Source: Streptomyces sp. NBC_01198 (GTDB lineage Bacteria; Actinomycetota; Actinomycetes; Streptomycetales; Streptomycetaceae). From it: 64,000 nucleotides of DNA. The stretch is taken from contig NZ_CP108568.1 in the NCBI RefSeq assembly GCF_036010485.1, positions 4,595,001 to 4,659,000 of the forward strand, in the 5' to 3' direction. Each line of letters starts with the position of its first letter. Positions within the stretch are counted from its first letter, which is position 1. The notes beneath the pieces are model-generated. The model did not search any database, was not told the DNA's origin, and saw only the letters and a list, made by a program, of their open reading frames with translations. Both the position numbers and the translations under genes were made by a program. Shown here piece after piece: positions 28,732 to 37,174 of this stretch.

Positions 28732-30240
28732 ATGACCACGACAGCAACTCGCGACCCCCGCCGGTGGTGGATCCTCGTCGTCCTGTGCCTGAGCTCGCTG
28801 GTCCTGGTGATCGACAGCATGGCGCTGACCGTCGCGGTGCCCGACATGACCGCCGGCATCGGCGCGAGCGCCCAGGACACCCAGTGGATCCTCGACTCCT
28901 ACATCCTGGTCTTCGCCGGCCTCCTGCTGACCTCGGGCAGCCTCGGCGACCGCTTCGGCCGCCGGAAGGTCATGCTGATCGGCCTGCTGCTGTTCGGCGC
29001 GGCCTCGCTGGCCGCCGTCTTCTGCACCACGCCGGGCCAAGTCATCGGCGTGCGGGTCGCGATGGGCGTCGGCGGAGCGCTGATCATGCCCTCGACGCTG
29101 TCGATCCTCATCACCGTCTTCGACGAGCGCGAGCGCAACAAGGCGATGGCGGCCTGGAGTTCGGTGTCGATGCTCGGACTGGTCGGCAGCCCGGTGCTCG
29201 GTGGTGTGCTGATCGACCACTTCTCCTGGCACGCCATCTTCCTGGTCAACGTGCCGGTCGTCGCGCTGGCGATCGTCGCCGGCATCACCCTCATGCCGGA
29301 GTCCAAGGCGCCCTGGCAGAAGCCCGATCCGCTCGGCGCGCTGCTCTCGGCAGCCGGAATGACCGCGCTGGTCTGGTGGATCATCGAGATCCCGCAGCAG
29401 GGCGCCTTCGGCGGCCGCTCCACCCTCACGGTCGCCGTCGCGGTCCTCGCCCTCGCCGGGTTCGTGGTCTGGGAGAACGTCACCGATGCGCCGATGGTGC
29501 CGCTGGTCCTGTTCAAGCACCGCAACTTCAGCGGCGGTTCGCTCTCCCTCGCCCTGGTCCAGATCGGCAACGGCGGGCTGCTGCTGGTCCTCACGCAGTA
29601 CCTGCAGTTCGTGCTCGGCTACTCGCCGGTCAAGGCCGGCCTCGCCTTCGTGCCGCTCGCCGTCGCCGCGCTCGGCGCCAACATCGTCGGTGCGCAGGCC
29701 GCCGCGAAGGTCGGCAACCGCCCGCTGGTGCTGGCCGGCATGGTCGCGATGGCCGGCTCCTTCGCCCTGCTGGCCACCGTGACGACCGGTACCGGCTTCG
29801 CCGTCCCCGCCGCCGCGCTCGGCCTGCTCGGGGTGGGCGCGGGGCTGGCGATGCCGGCCGCGGTCGGTGCGCTGATGAACACCATCCCGGCCGACAAGGC
29901 AGGCGTCGGCTCCGCCCTCAACGACACCGTCCAGCAGGCCGGTACGGCCCTGGGCATCGCCATCCTCGGCTCGCTGCTGACCAGCGGCTACACCCGCCAC
30001 ATGCCGGCCGCCGCCCCTGACGAGGCCCGGCACTCCATCGCGGGCGCCCTGGCCGCCGCGCACGGCGACACCGGCCTGATCCGTACCGCACGGGAGGCGT
30101 TCACCACCTCGATGTCCACGACGTTCACCGTCAGCGCGATCGGCGTGCTGGCCGCCTCCGCGGTGGCCGCGGTGCTGATGCGGGACACGAAGCCGTCCGC
30201 CGACCCGGCCACGGCGGAGGCGCCGCAGCTGGTCGCCTGA
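28732..30240 (+). CDS. MFS drug efflux transporter, DHA2 (14-TM) family
   Basis: A 502-residue membrane protein with about 14 hydrophobic segments. DHA2/QacA-type signatures are present: LVIDSMALTVAVPDM in helix 1, the loop motif GSLGDRFGRRKVM, and the motif C-like SPVLGGVLIDHFSWHAIFLVNVP. It is a proton-coupled exporter of toxic compounds or self-made antibiotics. ATG 28732 lies after AAAAGGA. The divergent TetR gene is the likely regulator. Confidence 0.92.
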   Translation: MTTTATRDPRRWWILVVLCLSSLVLVIDSMALTVAVPDMTAGIGASAQDTQWILDSYILVFAGLLLTSGSLGDRFGRRKVMLIGLLLFGAASLAAVFCTTPGQVIGVRVAMGVGGALIMPSTLSILITVFDERERNKAMAAWSSVSMLGLVGSPVLGGVLIDHFSWHAIFLVNVPVVALAIVAGITLMPESKAPWQKPDPLGALLSAAGMTALVWWIIEIPQQGAFGGRSTLTVAVAVLALAGFVVWENVTDAPMVPLVLFKHRNFSGGSLSLALVQIGNGGLLLVLTQYLQFVLGYSPVKAGLAFVPLAVAALGANIVGAQAAAKVGNRPLVLAGMVAMAGSFALLATVTTGTGFAVPAAALGLLGVGAGLAMPAAVGALMNTIPADKAGVGSALNDTVQQAGTALGIAILGSLLTSGYTRHMPAAAPDEARHSIAGALAAAHGDTGLIRTAREAFTTSMSTTFTVSAIGVLAASAVAAVLMRDTKPSADPATAEAPQLVA

Positions 30241-30260
30241 GCCCGCGCTCGTACGGCTAC

Positions 30261-30305
30261 GTGACGGGTCCGGCGCCCCCTCCGAAGGGGTGCAGGACCC
30301 GTCAC
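30261..30305. terminator. hairpin terminator after the MFS gene
   Basis: GTGACGGGTCC (30261-30271) pairs with GGACCCGTCAC (30295-30305). The loop contains a smaller CCCC/GGGG stem. Confidence 0.7.
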
Positions 30306-30500
30306 ACACGCGTACGAAGACCGGCCCGGCGCCGAGGAGTCGGCGCGTGGCGCGGTTGATGAGCGAGGCCGGCGCGTGGGCGCCGGCTGAGCACCCGGCC
30401 GGGGAAGTCCGCGACGGTCCGGCCCCGTGGGCTGGCCGTACGTGAGAGTGGTCGCGCCCGCAGGGACGGGGCAGCGCGCGGCGCCAGGCGCAGGAATCGG

Positions 30501-30576
30501 TGGTGCCCCCAACGGGATTCGAACCCGTGCTACCGCCTTGAAAGGGCGGCGTCCTGGGCCACTAGACGATGAGGGC
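30501..30576 (-). tRNA. tRNA-Glu (anticodon TTC)
   Basis: The cloverleaf reads from GCCCTCATCGTCTAG (5' end at 30576). The anticodon stem CCGCC/GGCGG encloses CTTTCAA, giving TTC. The T-arm has GGGTTCGAATCCC. Unlike the other tRNAs here, the 3' CCA is encoded (30501-30503). Confidence 0.97.
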
Positions 30577-30817
30577 TAATCGGCCAGCCGTCAGCGCCTT
30601 GCGACGCAGTTCGGGGACGTGAGGAGCATAGAGGATCCGCGGGGGCTAATCCAAACGCGTTCGGCCCGAGGCGTTCCGGCCGGGCGGACCCGGCCGCACG
30701 CGGGTTCGAGGCGGCGCGGGCCGGGGACGGGTCCGGCGCTGCGCCCGGGGCGGCGGCTCCGGCGCGCGGGGCGTCCCAAGGGGTCCGCGGACGGCGCGGG
30801 CCGGGACAATGGGCGGT

Positions 30818-31168
30818 GTGCTGGAGATGAGCCGCGAGGAGTTCGAGGAGCTGGTCGGGGAAGCCCTCGACCGGATCCCGCCAGAATTGACCCGCCTGAT
30901 GGACAACGTGGCCGTCTTCGTCGAGGACGAGCCGCCCGCGGGCGAACCCGATCTGCTGGGCCTGTACGAGGGCACACCGCTGACCGAGCGCGGCGAGTGG
31001 TACGCCGGGGTGCTGCCCGACCGGATCACCGTCTACCGCGGGCCCACGCTGCGGATGTGCGAGTCCCGGGAGGACGTGGTCGCCGAGACGGAGATCACCG
31101 TCGTCCACGAGATCGCCCACCACTTCGGTATCGACGACGCGCGGCTGCACGCGCTCGGCTACGGCTGA
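30818..31168 (+). CDS. metallopeptidase family protein (minimal zincin)
   Basis: A 116-residue member of the short metallopeptidase (DUF1025-like, minimal zincin) family. The zinc motif is HEIAHHFGID near the C-terminus, in the HExxH form. The preceding block LGLYEGTPLTERGEWYAGVLPDRITVYR is the conserved core. No signal peptide is seen. GTG 30818 (VLEMSREEFEEL) is preferred; ATG 30809 and ATG 30827 are alternatives. The substrates of this family are unknown. Confidence 0.88.
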   Translation: MLEMSREEFEELVGEALDRIPPELTRLMDNVAVFVEDEPPAGEPDLLGLYEGTPLTERGEWYAGVLPDRITVYRGPTLRMCESREDVVAETEITVVHEIAHHFGIDDARLHALGYG

Positions 31169-31433
31169 CGCCTCCGGCCGGCCCGAGGTGGGAGGCGTCA
31201 GCCGCGAGGTCGGCGGCATCGGAACGGCACCCGTGACCCGGCGGCGGGCACCCGCAAGGCACCCGTACGACACCCACGAGGCACCCCTACGGCACTCGCG
31301 CCGGTGAGCCGTACGGGCACGGGCGCGTGTCCTGGCGCGGGTGCGGGGCGTTGGACACGGGGAGACACCGCCCGGCGTCGTACGCGCGTTGCGTGCGTCC
31401 GCTCCCGTCACGAGCCCCCGAGGTCCGCGCCCG

Positions 31434-31994
31434 ATGCCCCCAGCGCACGTGCACGCAGCCGTACCCGCCCCCTCAGACGATGCCGTGGCGGCCGCACCCC
31501 CACCGCCGCCCGCCGGCGCCACCCGGACCCGAGGCGCCGGGCTGCGTTCCGCCGTGCTCGTCGCGCTGGTCGCGGCCGCCGTCGCGTCGTGCGTCAGTGC
31601 GGGCAGTGAACCCGGTCACACCAGGCCGTCCCCCGCCGGGGTCAGCGGGAGCGCCGACGTCCGGGGCGGCGGCCACGCGGGGCCGGGCGCGGACCGGTCA
31701 GGCGGCGGGAAGGACGGGATGTCGCCGTCCCCCGCGGCCCCCGGCGGGCGTACCTCGCCCGGGGCCTCCGGCACGCCGGGCCCCGGGCACTCCGCCGGCG
31801 GCCGCCCCGGTGGCCACGCCGCATCGCCCCCGGGCGGCGACGCCTCCGTACCGCAGCCGACCGCGGGCACCCCGCCGACCGCCGAGCCGACCAGCGGCCC
31901 GCCGCCGACCGCGGACCCGACGACCCAGCCGCCGGACGACCCGTCCCCGTCCGCGTCCGACCCGGGCGGCGGTCAGGAGCCCACGGGGCCGTAA
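31434..31994 (+). CDS. Pro/Ser/Gly-rich putative lipoprotein of unknown function
   Basis: A 186-residue frame with a hydrophobic stretch LRSAVLVALVAAAVASC at residues 37-53. It ends in a lipobox-like VASC (Cys53). The rest is low-complexity and rich in Pro, Gly, Ser and Thr, as in a surface-exposed linker. The n-region before the hydrophobic core is long (about 36 residues), so a shorter start may be used or it may be a single-pass membrane protein. It lies upstream of the DEAD-box gene. Being a biased sequence, it could also be a chance frame. Confidence 0.5.
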   Translation: MPPAHVHAAVPAPSDDAVAAAPPPPPAGATRTRGAGLRSAVLVALVAAAVASCVSAGSEPGHTRPSPAGVSGSADVRGGGHAGPGADRSGGGKDGMSPSPAAPGGRTSPGASGTPGPGHSAGGRPGGHAASPPGGDASVPQPTAGTPPTAEPTSGPPPTADPTTQPPDDPSPSASDPGGGQEPTGP

Positions 31995-32246
31995 GCTGTA
32001 CGTGCAGGGCGTCGCTGTAGGACGTACTGGCAGGTCAGAGCCGGTTCCCGGAAGGGATTCGCTAAAGCGGCGGCTCATGCGTATGCTGGTAGATCGTTTG
32101 ATCCCCTGATCCCATTGCCTGGCGCCTGATCCGTTGCGCGCCGCGTGGCGCGTTCCTTTTCTCCTGTGGCTGACCGCATCGAGGCGGTTGTAAGCAACCT
32201 GCGGAGCTGGCGCGTGCCGTAAGTCTCCGAGAGGTTTAGCTTCAGC
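31995..32246 (+). promoter_or_regulatory. long upstream/leader region of the DEAD-box helicase gene
   Basis: A 250-bp non-coding region with lower GC. It contains repeated TGATCC words (near 32099-32132), a GCGCGCCGCGTGGCGCG hairpin (about 32137-32153) followed by TTCCTTTTCTCC, and GAGAGG before the ATG. A long structured leader fits a cold-inducible or autoregulated helicase mRNA, but this is inference. Confidence 0.4.
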
Positions 32247-34469
32247 ATGTCCATTGACAGTGCCGACCGTTCCACCATGCCCGAGAACGCCGACGCCGCA
32301 GCAGCAGAAAAGGCAGCAGAGATCATCGAGCCCGGTCCGGTCGCCGCGGAGTCCGCCGGGTCGGACGATTACGCCGAGTCGGACGAGGCCACCGGAGCCG
32401 CCGAGGCCGGTGTCACCTTCGGCGACCTGGGCCTGGCCGAGGGCATCGTCCGCAAGCTCAACCAGAACGGCGTGGTCACCCCCTTCCCGATCCAGGCCGC
32501 GACCATCCCGGACGCCCTGGCCGGCCGGGACATCCTGGGCCGCGGCCGCACCGGCTCCGGCAAGACGCTGTCCTTCGGCCTGCCGCTGCTGACCCAGCTC
32601 TCCGGCGGCCACACCGACAAGCGCCGCCCCCGTGGCGTCATCCTCACCCCGACCCGCGAGCTGGCCATGCAGGTCGCCGACGCGCTCCAGCCGTACGGCG
32701 ACGTCCTCGGGCTGAAGATGAAGGTCGTCTGCGGCGGCACGTCCATGCAGAACCAGATCTACGCCCTGGAGCGCGGCGTCGACGTCCTCGTCGCCACCCC
32801 GGGCCGGCTGCGCGACCTGATCAACCGGGGCGCGGCCATCCTGGACCAGGTCCAGATCGCGGTGCTGGACGAGGCCGACCAGATGTCGGACATGGGCTTC
32901 CTGCCCGAGGTCACCGAGATCCTCGACCTCATCCCGGCCGGCGGCCAGCGCCTGCTGTTCTCCGCGACGCTGGAGAACGAGATCGACAGCCTCGTCAAGC
33001 GCTACCTGGTCAGCCCGGTCACGCACGAGGTCGACGCCGCCCAGGGCGCGGTCACCACCATGACCCACCACGTGCTCGTGGTGAAGCCCAAGGACAAGGC
33101 GCCGGTCACCGCCGCCATCGCCGCCCGCAAGGGCCGCACGATCATCTTCGTCCGCACCCAGATGGGCGCCGACCGGGTCGCCGAGCAGCTGATCGAGTCC
33201 GGCGTGCGCGCCGACGCGCTGCACGGCGGCATGACGCAGGGCGCGCGCACCCGCACCCTGGAGGACTTCAAGGCCGGCCAGGTCAACGTCCTGGTCGCCA
33301 CCGACGTCGCCGCCCGCGGCATCCACGTCGACGGCATCGACCTGGTCCTCAACGTCGACCCGGCCGGCGACCACAAGGACTACCTGCACCGCAGCGGCCG
33401 TACCGCTCGCGCGGGCAAGTCCGGCACGGTCGTCTCGCTGGCCCTGCCGCACCAGCGCAAGCAGATCTTCCGGCTGATGGAGGACGCGGGCGTGGACGCC
33501 TCGCGCCACATCATCGGCGGCGCGGGCGTCTTCGACGAGGACGTCGCCAAGATCACCGGCGCCCGCTCCCTCACCGACGTCCAGGCCGACGCCGTGCAGA
33601 ACGCCGCCGCCCAGGCCGAGCGCGAGGTCGCCGACCTCACCCGGCAGCTCGAACGCGTCCAGCGCCGCGCCACCGAACTGCGCGAGGAGGCCGACCGCCT
33701 CACCGCCCGCTCGGCCCGCGAGCGCGGCGAGGACCCGGACGAGGCGATCGCGGCCAAGGCCGCCGAGATGGCCGAGCTCGCCGCCGAGTCGGCGTCGGCC
33801 GCGGCCGCCGCCGCGGTGCCCGCCCCGCGCGAGGAGCGCCAGCAGTCGTCGTCGTACCAACGCCGTGACGACCGCGGCAACTTCGACCGCCGCGACAACC
33901 GCTCCTCCTACGGCAACCGCAGCGACTCCCGCCCGTCGTACGGCAATTCGCGCGACGACCGCCCGTCCTACGGCAACTCCCGCGACGACCGCCCGTCCTA
34001 CGGCAACTCCCGCGACGACCGCCCCTCCTACGGCGCCTCGCGTGACGACCGCCGCCCCGCGTACGGCAACCGCGACGACCGCCGCGACAGCCGCCCGTCC
34101 TACGGCAACCGTGACGACCGCCGCGACAGCCGCCCGGCGTACGGCAACCGCACCGAGTCGCGCCCCGCGTACGGCAACCGCAGCGACTCCCGTCCGGCGT
34201 ACGGCAACCGCGACCGCGACGACCGCCGCCCGTCCTCCTACGACCGCCGCGACAGCCGCCCGTCCTACGGCAACCGCACGGACTCGCGTCCCGCGTCGTA
34301 CGGCAACCGCAACGACTCCCGCCCGTCCTACGGCAACTCGCGCGACGAGCGTCCCTCGTACGGCGCCCCGCGCGACGACCGCGACAGCCGCCCGTCGTAC
34401 ACCCGCGACGGCAACGCCCCGTCGTCCTCCTACAACGACCGCAAGCCGCGCTGGAAGCGCAACGGCTGA
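32247..34469 (+). CDS. DEAD-box RNA helicase with repetitive Arg/Tyr-rich C-terminal tail
   Basis: A 740-residue RNA helicase. The Q motif (FPIQAATIPDAL), Walker A RTGSGKT (101-107), PTRELA, TPGR, DEAD at 208-211, SAT, and the C-terminal motifs ARGIHVDGIDLV and HRSGRTARAG are all present. Residues about 455-545 look coiled-coil (AEREVADLTRQLERVQRRA). Residues about 549-721 are some fourteen copies of a decapeptide-like SRDDRPSYGN unit. Such disordered Arg/Tyr tails bind RNA and can drive condensates in related helicases; that is inferred here. It is likely to unwind structured mRNA or rRNA, for instance in the cold. Confidence 0.93.
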   Translation: MSIDSADRSTMPENADAAAAEKAAEIIEPGPVAAESAGSDDYAESDEATGAAEAGVTFGDLGLAEGIVRKLNQNGVVTPFPIQAATIPDALAGRDILGRGRTGSGKTLSFGLPLLTQLSGGHTDKRRPRGVILTPTRELAMQVADALQPYGDVLGLKMKVVCGGTSMQNQIYALERGVDVLVATPGRLRDLINRGAAILDQVQIAVLDEADQMSDMGFLPEVTEILDLIPAGGQRLLFSATLENEIDSLVKRYLVSPVTHEVDAAQGAVTTMTHHVLVVKPKDKAPVTAAIAARKGRTIIFVRTQMGADRVAEQLIESGVRADALHGGMTQGARTRTLEDFKAGQVNVLVATDVAARGIHVDGIDLVLNVDPAGDHKDYLHRSGRTARAGKSGTVVSLALPHQRKQIFRLMEDAGVDASRHIIGGAGVFDEDVAKITGARSLTDVQADAVQNAAAQAEREVADLTRQLERVQRRATELREEADRLTARSARERGEDPDEAIAAKAAEMAELAAESASAAAAAAVPAPREERQQSSSYQRRDDRGNFDRRDNRSSYGNRSDSRPSYGNSRDDRPSYGNSRDDRPSYGNSRDDRPSYGASRDDRRPAYGNRDDRRDSRPSYGNRDDRRDSRPAYGNRTESRPAYGNRSDSRPAYGNRDRDDRRPSSYDRRDSRPSYGNRTDSRPASYGNRNDSRPSYGNSRDERPSYGAPRDDRDSRPSYTRDGNAPSSSYNDRKPRWKRNG
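33895..34410 (+). repeat. tandem degenerate 30-bp coding repeats in the helicase tail
   Basis: About fourteen tandem units, each near 30 bp and encoding (S/T)RDDRP(S/A)YGN-like decapeptides. Several neighbouring units (33945-34035) are almost identical at DNA level, which shows recent slippage or recombination. Copy number probably varies between strains. Confidence 0.85.
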
Positions 34470-34620
34470 CCCCACCCCCCGCCTGACCCCCGGCCCGGGT
34501 CCGCGCCCTGCCCCCCGGCAGAGCCCGGACCCGCCCCGGCCCCCCGACGGCATCGCCACCCCCCCCGACACCCCACAACCCTGCGGACCCCCTCCGGGGA
34601 CCCGGTTATGCTGTCCGTGC

Positions 34621-34693
34621 GGGCCGTTAGCTCAATTGGCAGAGCAGTGGACTTTTAATCCATTGGTTGTGGGTTCGAGTCCCACACGGCCTA
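34621..34693 (+). tRNA. tRNA-Lys (anticodon TTT), integration target
   Basis: The cloverleaf runs from GGGCCGTTAGCTCAATTGG to discriminator A at 34693. The anticodon stem GTGGA/TCCAT encloses CTTTTAA, giving TTT. The acceptor GGGCCGT pairs with ACGGCCT. Its 3' half (from 34649) is repeated exactly at 42409-42455, so an element used it as attachment site while restoring the gene. Confidence 0.97.
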
Positions 34694-34695
34694 CC
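34649..34695 (+). repeat. attL: 47-bp direct repeat within tRNA-Lys
   Basis: The 47 bases from the anticodon stem through CCTACC match 42409-42455 exactly. The flanking bases on both sides differ, so the repeat is precisely bounded. It is the left attachment site of the integrated element. Confidence 0.92.
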
Positions 34696-34697
34696 GC

Positions 34698-34735
34698 TGG
34701 AGCCCCAGGTCAGAATCATCTGGCCGGGGGCTCCA
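34698..34735 (+). terminator. hairpin after tRNA-Lys, on the island side
   Basis: TGGAGCCCC (34698-34706) pairs with GGGGCTCCA (34727-34735). It lies just past the attachment core, so it belongs to the island and now terminates the tRNA-Lys transcript. Confidence 0.7.
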
Positions 34736-34874
34736 CGGCGTTTGCGGGACCGTGGAGAGCACTTGCTGGGCCCCTGCTGGGCCGGAAGATCGAGGATCAT
34801 GCCCCGTGGGCCGAGCTGGCAACAATCCCTGGGGCAAGCCCTCCTGGACGCCTACCAGGTTTCTCCTGCGGCGC

Positions 34875-35678
34875 CTACGGGTTAGTGCTGAGGGCGCGTT
34901 CCAGCGTGGCGGCCTGCCCTGCCATCGCCCTTTTCCAGGGGGCATGGTCCTGTTCGGCGATCTCCCGCCACAGAGATGCCGTCGCGGTGCCGAACGCCGT
35001 GAGCGCTTCGGGAGCTGCGCTGCGCCAGGACGGGAAGCGGCGGGCGGATTCGATCGCGGCCCCGACCGGGTGGCCGGCTTCCATGAGACGCAATGCCAGC
35101 GCGCCCGGGTCGATCCACGCCGCGCCGCGCGTCGGCCACGCCCAGTCGATGAGCCGCGCCCGACCTCCGGCGATCAGGACGTTGTCCGGGGCGAAGTCCG
35201 TGTGCAGAAGTGCGTCACCGTCGAAGTGCTGAACGGCGTCTGGCGGCGCGTACTGCGCCCACCGGTCGACGGCCTGTTTGATCTCCACGTCCGCCGGTGC
35301 GGTGATCCCTTGCAGTTCGGAGAGTGCCGCTTCCACGAGCGGCAGGTCGGGAGAGCCGGGCGCGTAGTCGGCATGGCGGCCGTCGATGACCTCGTAGCCG
35401 AGGAGGCTCCAGCCGTCCAGCTCCAGGTGCCAGTGCAGGCGCGGGCAGGAGAAAGGCAGGTGCGCGGCCACCGCCGCCTCACGGCGCTGCGCACCGACCT
35501 GGGGGTGGTCGGCCGGGATGCCCTTCACGAAGACGGGGCCGCTGTCCGTGTCGACCACGGAGGCGATGCCGGAGTTCATTCCGCCGGGCGCGGTCACCGC
35601 CCGGTGCACGGCGCCGGTCTTGCCGGCGATCGCCTGGCGGACGTCGGCGGGAAGCTGCTCGAAGGGGATACGGGACAT
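34875..35678 (-). CDS. APH-fold phosphotransferase of cassette A
   Basis: A 267-residue APH/choline-kinase-like protein. The catalytic loop reads LLHTDFAPDNVLI and the metal segment RLIDWAWPTRGAAW. The N-terminal MNSGIASVVDTDSGPVFVKG includes the ATP-binding lysine. It is the last gene of the minus-strand operon containing the radical SAM enzyme and the small Cys-tailed peptide, 94 bp after the peptide gene. It could phosphorylate the peptide product, give self-protection, or act on an unrelated small molecule; the sequence cannot decide. The start is ATG 35678. Confidence 0.8.
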   Translation of the reverse strand: MSRIPFEQLPADVRQAIAGKTGAVHRAVTAPGGMNSGIASVVDTDSGPVFVKGIPADHPQVGAQRREAAVAAHLPFSCPRLHWHLELDGWSLLGYEVIDGRHADYAPGSPDLPLVEAALSELQGITAPADVEIKQAVDRWAQYAPPDAVQHFDGDALLHTDFAPDNVLIAGGRARLIDWAWPTRGAAWIDPGALALRLMEAGHPVGAAIESARRFPSWRSAAPEALTAFGTATASLWREIAEQDHAPWKRAMAGQAATLERALSTNP

Positions 35679-35772
35679 GGACACGATGCGCGGTTCCTCG
35701 GCTGCTCGGGGAATGGGGGTGCCGCCCCGGCCAGGGTAAGGCCGGAGCGGCACCGGGCACGCCCGCTGGGGA

Positions 35773-35985
35773 TTAGTACGGCTGGTCGTCGCCTGCCGAG
35801 CAGGAGCACTCGGCTCCCTCGGCGGCTTCGTCCAGGTCGGCGATGATCTGGAACTCGTCGTCGCCGATCGGAGTGACGGTCAGCGGTACCCGCAGGATGC
35901 CGGTCGGCTCAGTGGGCGGGCGCAAGCCGATGGTGACCGGCACCGGCTGACGCGGCGGGGCCAGGGCTGCGGTGGGTGGTGTCAT
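35773..35985 (-). CDS. 70-residue peptide, candidate RiPP precursor
   Basis: A 70-residue peptide whose ATG overlaps the radical SAM stop by four bases (ATGA, 35982-35985). The N-terminal part is Pro/Thr-rich. The middle has VPLTVTPIGDDEFQII, and the acidic end finishes AECSCSAGDDQPY with Cys60 and Cys62. The strict coupling to a SPASM radical SAM enzyme and the leader-like body with a short Cys/Ser-rich tail are hallmarks of a RiPP precursor. I do not recognise its family. Alternatively it could be a small partner protein of the enzyme. Confidence 0.65.
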   Translation of the reverse strand: MTPPTAALAPPRQPVPVTIGLRPPTEPTGILRVPLTVTPIGDDEFQIIADLDEAAEGAECSCSAGDDQPY

Positions 35986-37148
35986 GATCCATAACCTCCG
36001 TGTTGGCAGTAGAGATCTCTGCGGTCCCCCGCCTCCTGGTAGAGCTTGGCCAGCGGCCGACACGTACGGCAGGTGCCGGTCTTCGTGCAGCCGGAGCAGC
36101 CACCGGCGCGGAGCTGAAGGGACTCGGCGATCGCGCCGAGCCGGCGGAGGGCTTCGACGCCCTCGGCGATGAGGTTCACGCTCGGGTCGCGGCCGACCTT
36201 GCAGATCGACGCGATGCCGTGCGGGTCGACGTGGAAGAAGGTGTGGCCGGCGTTGCAGCCGGTGAAGACGCTGCGGGGCCGCAGGTGGTCGTACGCCTGA
36301 GTAGCCAGCGGGTTCGCTTCACCGTCGATCGTGGGCGACATGCTCGTGTACACCTGGTGTGGGAAGCCGTATGCCTCGGCCAGCCGGACCATGGCGCCGA
36401 CCTCGTGGGCGTTGTCGTCCGAGACGATCACGTTGAGCCGGATCGGCAGCCTGTCCTCGCGGGCGGCGTCCAGGCCCTCCACGAACCTGCCGAAGGCACC
36501 GCGGTTCCTGGTGACCGCGTCGTACGTCTCGGCGGTCGCCCCGTACAGGCTCACGGTCAGGCGGTACGGGCGGAGTCGGGCGAACAGCTCCCGGATCGGC
36601 CGCTTCCGCAGTGAGCTGCCGTTCGATGAGACCTGGACCATCATGCCGAGCTGGTGGGCGTACTCGTACGCAGCGCCGAACTCGCGGTCGATCAGGGCCT
36701 CCCCGCCGGTGATCTGCAACCACAGGACCCCGGCGTCCCGCATCACGCGGAGGAGCTGCTGCTTGCCGTCCCAGTCCAAGCCCGCGAAGCGCTTCTCTCC
36801 GAGATAGCAGAACTCGCAGTCGTAGTCACAGCCGAGGTTGATCTCCCACGACGCTTTGGCGTAGCCGTACCGGGACCGCTCCCGGACGAGAAGAACGTTA
36901 CGGAGTCCGGTCTGCGGAAGCTCCGTGCCCCACGCTCGCGCGGCGGCGTCGATCAGCCAGGCCGGGATCTTCTGATCGTTGTCGCTAGCGCGCCGCAGCT
37001 CTTCGTAACGGACTTCGGGGATGCGCACGCCCGCGGCGTGACCGGGCTGGACGAGCAGGTACTGGCCGAGGAACGGGCTGGCGACGAGGAGTGGTGCCGG
37101 ACTATACGACGTCTCTCTGTCTGTGGTGACGAGCGGGTGTGCGGTCAC
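35982..37148 (-). CDS. radical SAM/SPASM domain enzyme, putative peptide maturase
   Basis: A 388-residue radical SAM enzyme. The [4Fe-4S] motif is CDYDCEFC (Cys107, 111, 114) and ITGGEAL is the SAM-binding GGE. A SPASM-type C-terminus runs from GCNAGHTFFHVDPHG through CKVGRDPS to CSGCTKTGTCRTC and CQHG, enough cysteines for two auxiliary clusters. The first 75 residues (FLGQYLLVQPGHAAGVRIP) resemble a PqqD/RRE-like peptide-binding domain, which is an inference. GTG 37148 is preferred because GGAGG lies just before it; GTG 37160 is in frame. It is followed immediately by the 70-aa peptide gene. Confidence 0.88.
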   Translation of the reverse strand: MTAHPLVTTDRETSYSPAPLLVASPFLGQYLLVQPGHAAGVRIPEVRYEELRRASDNDQKIPAWLIDAAARAWGTELPQTGLRNVLLVRERSRYGYAKASWEINLGCDYDCEFCYLGEKRFAGLDWDGKQQLLRVMRDAGVLWLQITGGEALIDREFGAAYEYAHQLGMMVQVSSNGSSLRKRPIRELFARLRPYRLTVSLYGATAETYDAVTRNRGAFGRFVEGLDAAREDRLPIRLNVIVSDDNAHEVGAMVRLAEAYGFPHQVYTSMSPTIDGEANPLATQAYDHLRPRSVFTGCNAGHTFFHVDPHGIASICKVGRDPSVNLIAEGVEALRRLGAIAESLQLRAGGCSGCTKTGTCRTCRPLAKLYQEAGDRRDLYCQHGGYGS

Positions 37149-37174
37149 GACGACCTCCACGGGTAGGCGAGCGG

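Noticed and set aside
33895..34410. CRISPR-like array
   Set aside because: The repeats are degenerate, in frame and code for a protein tail. There are no unique spacers or cas genes. No CRISPR array was seen anywhere in the window.
31698..34571. 957-codon minus-strand frame opposite the DEAD-box helicase
   Set aside because: It consists of Val/Ala/Arg/Gly-rich shadow coding. The helicase motifs fix the real strand.
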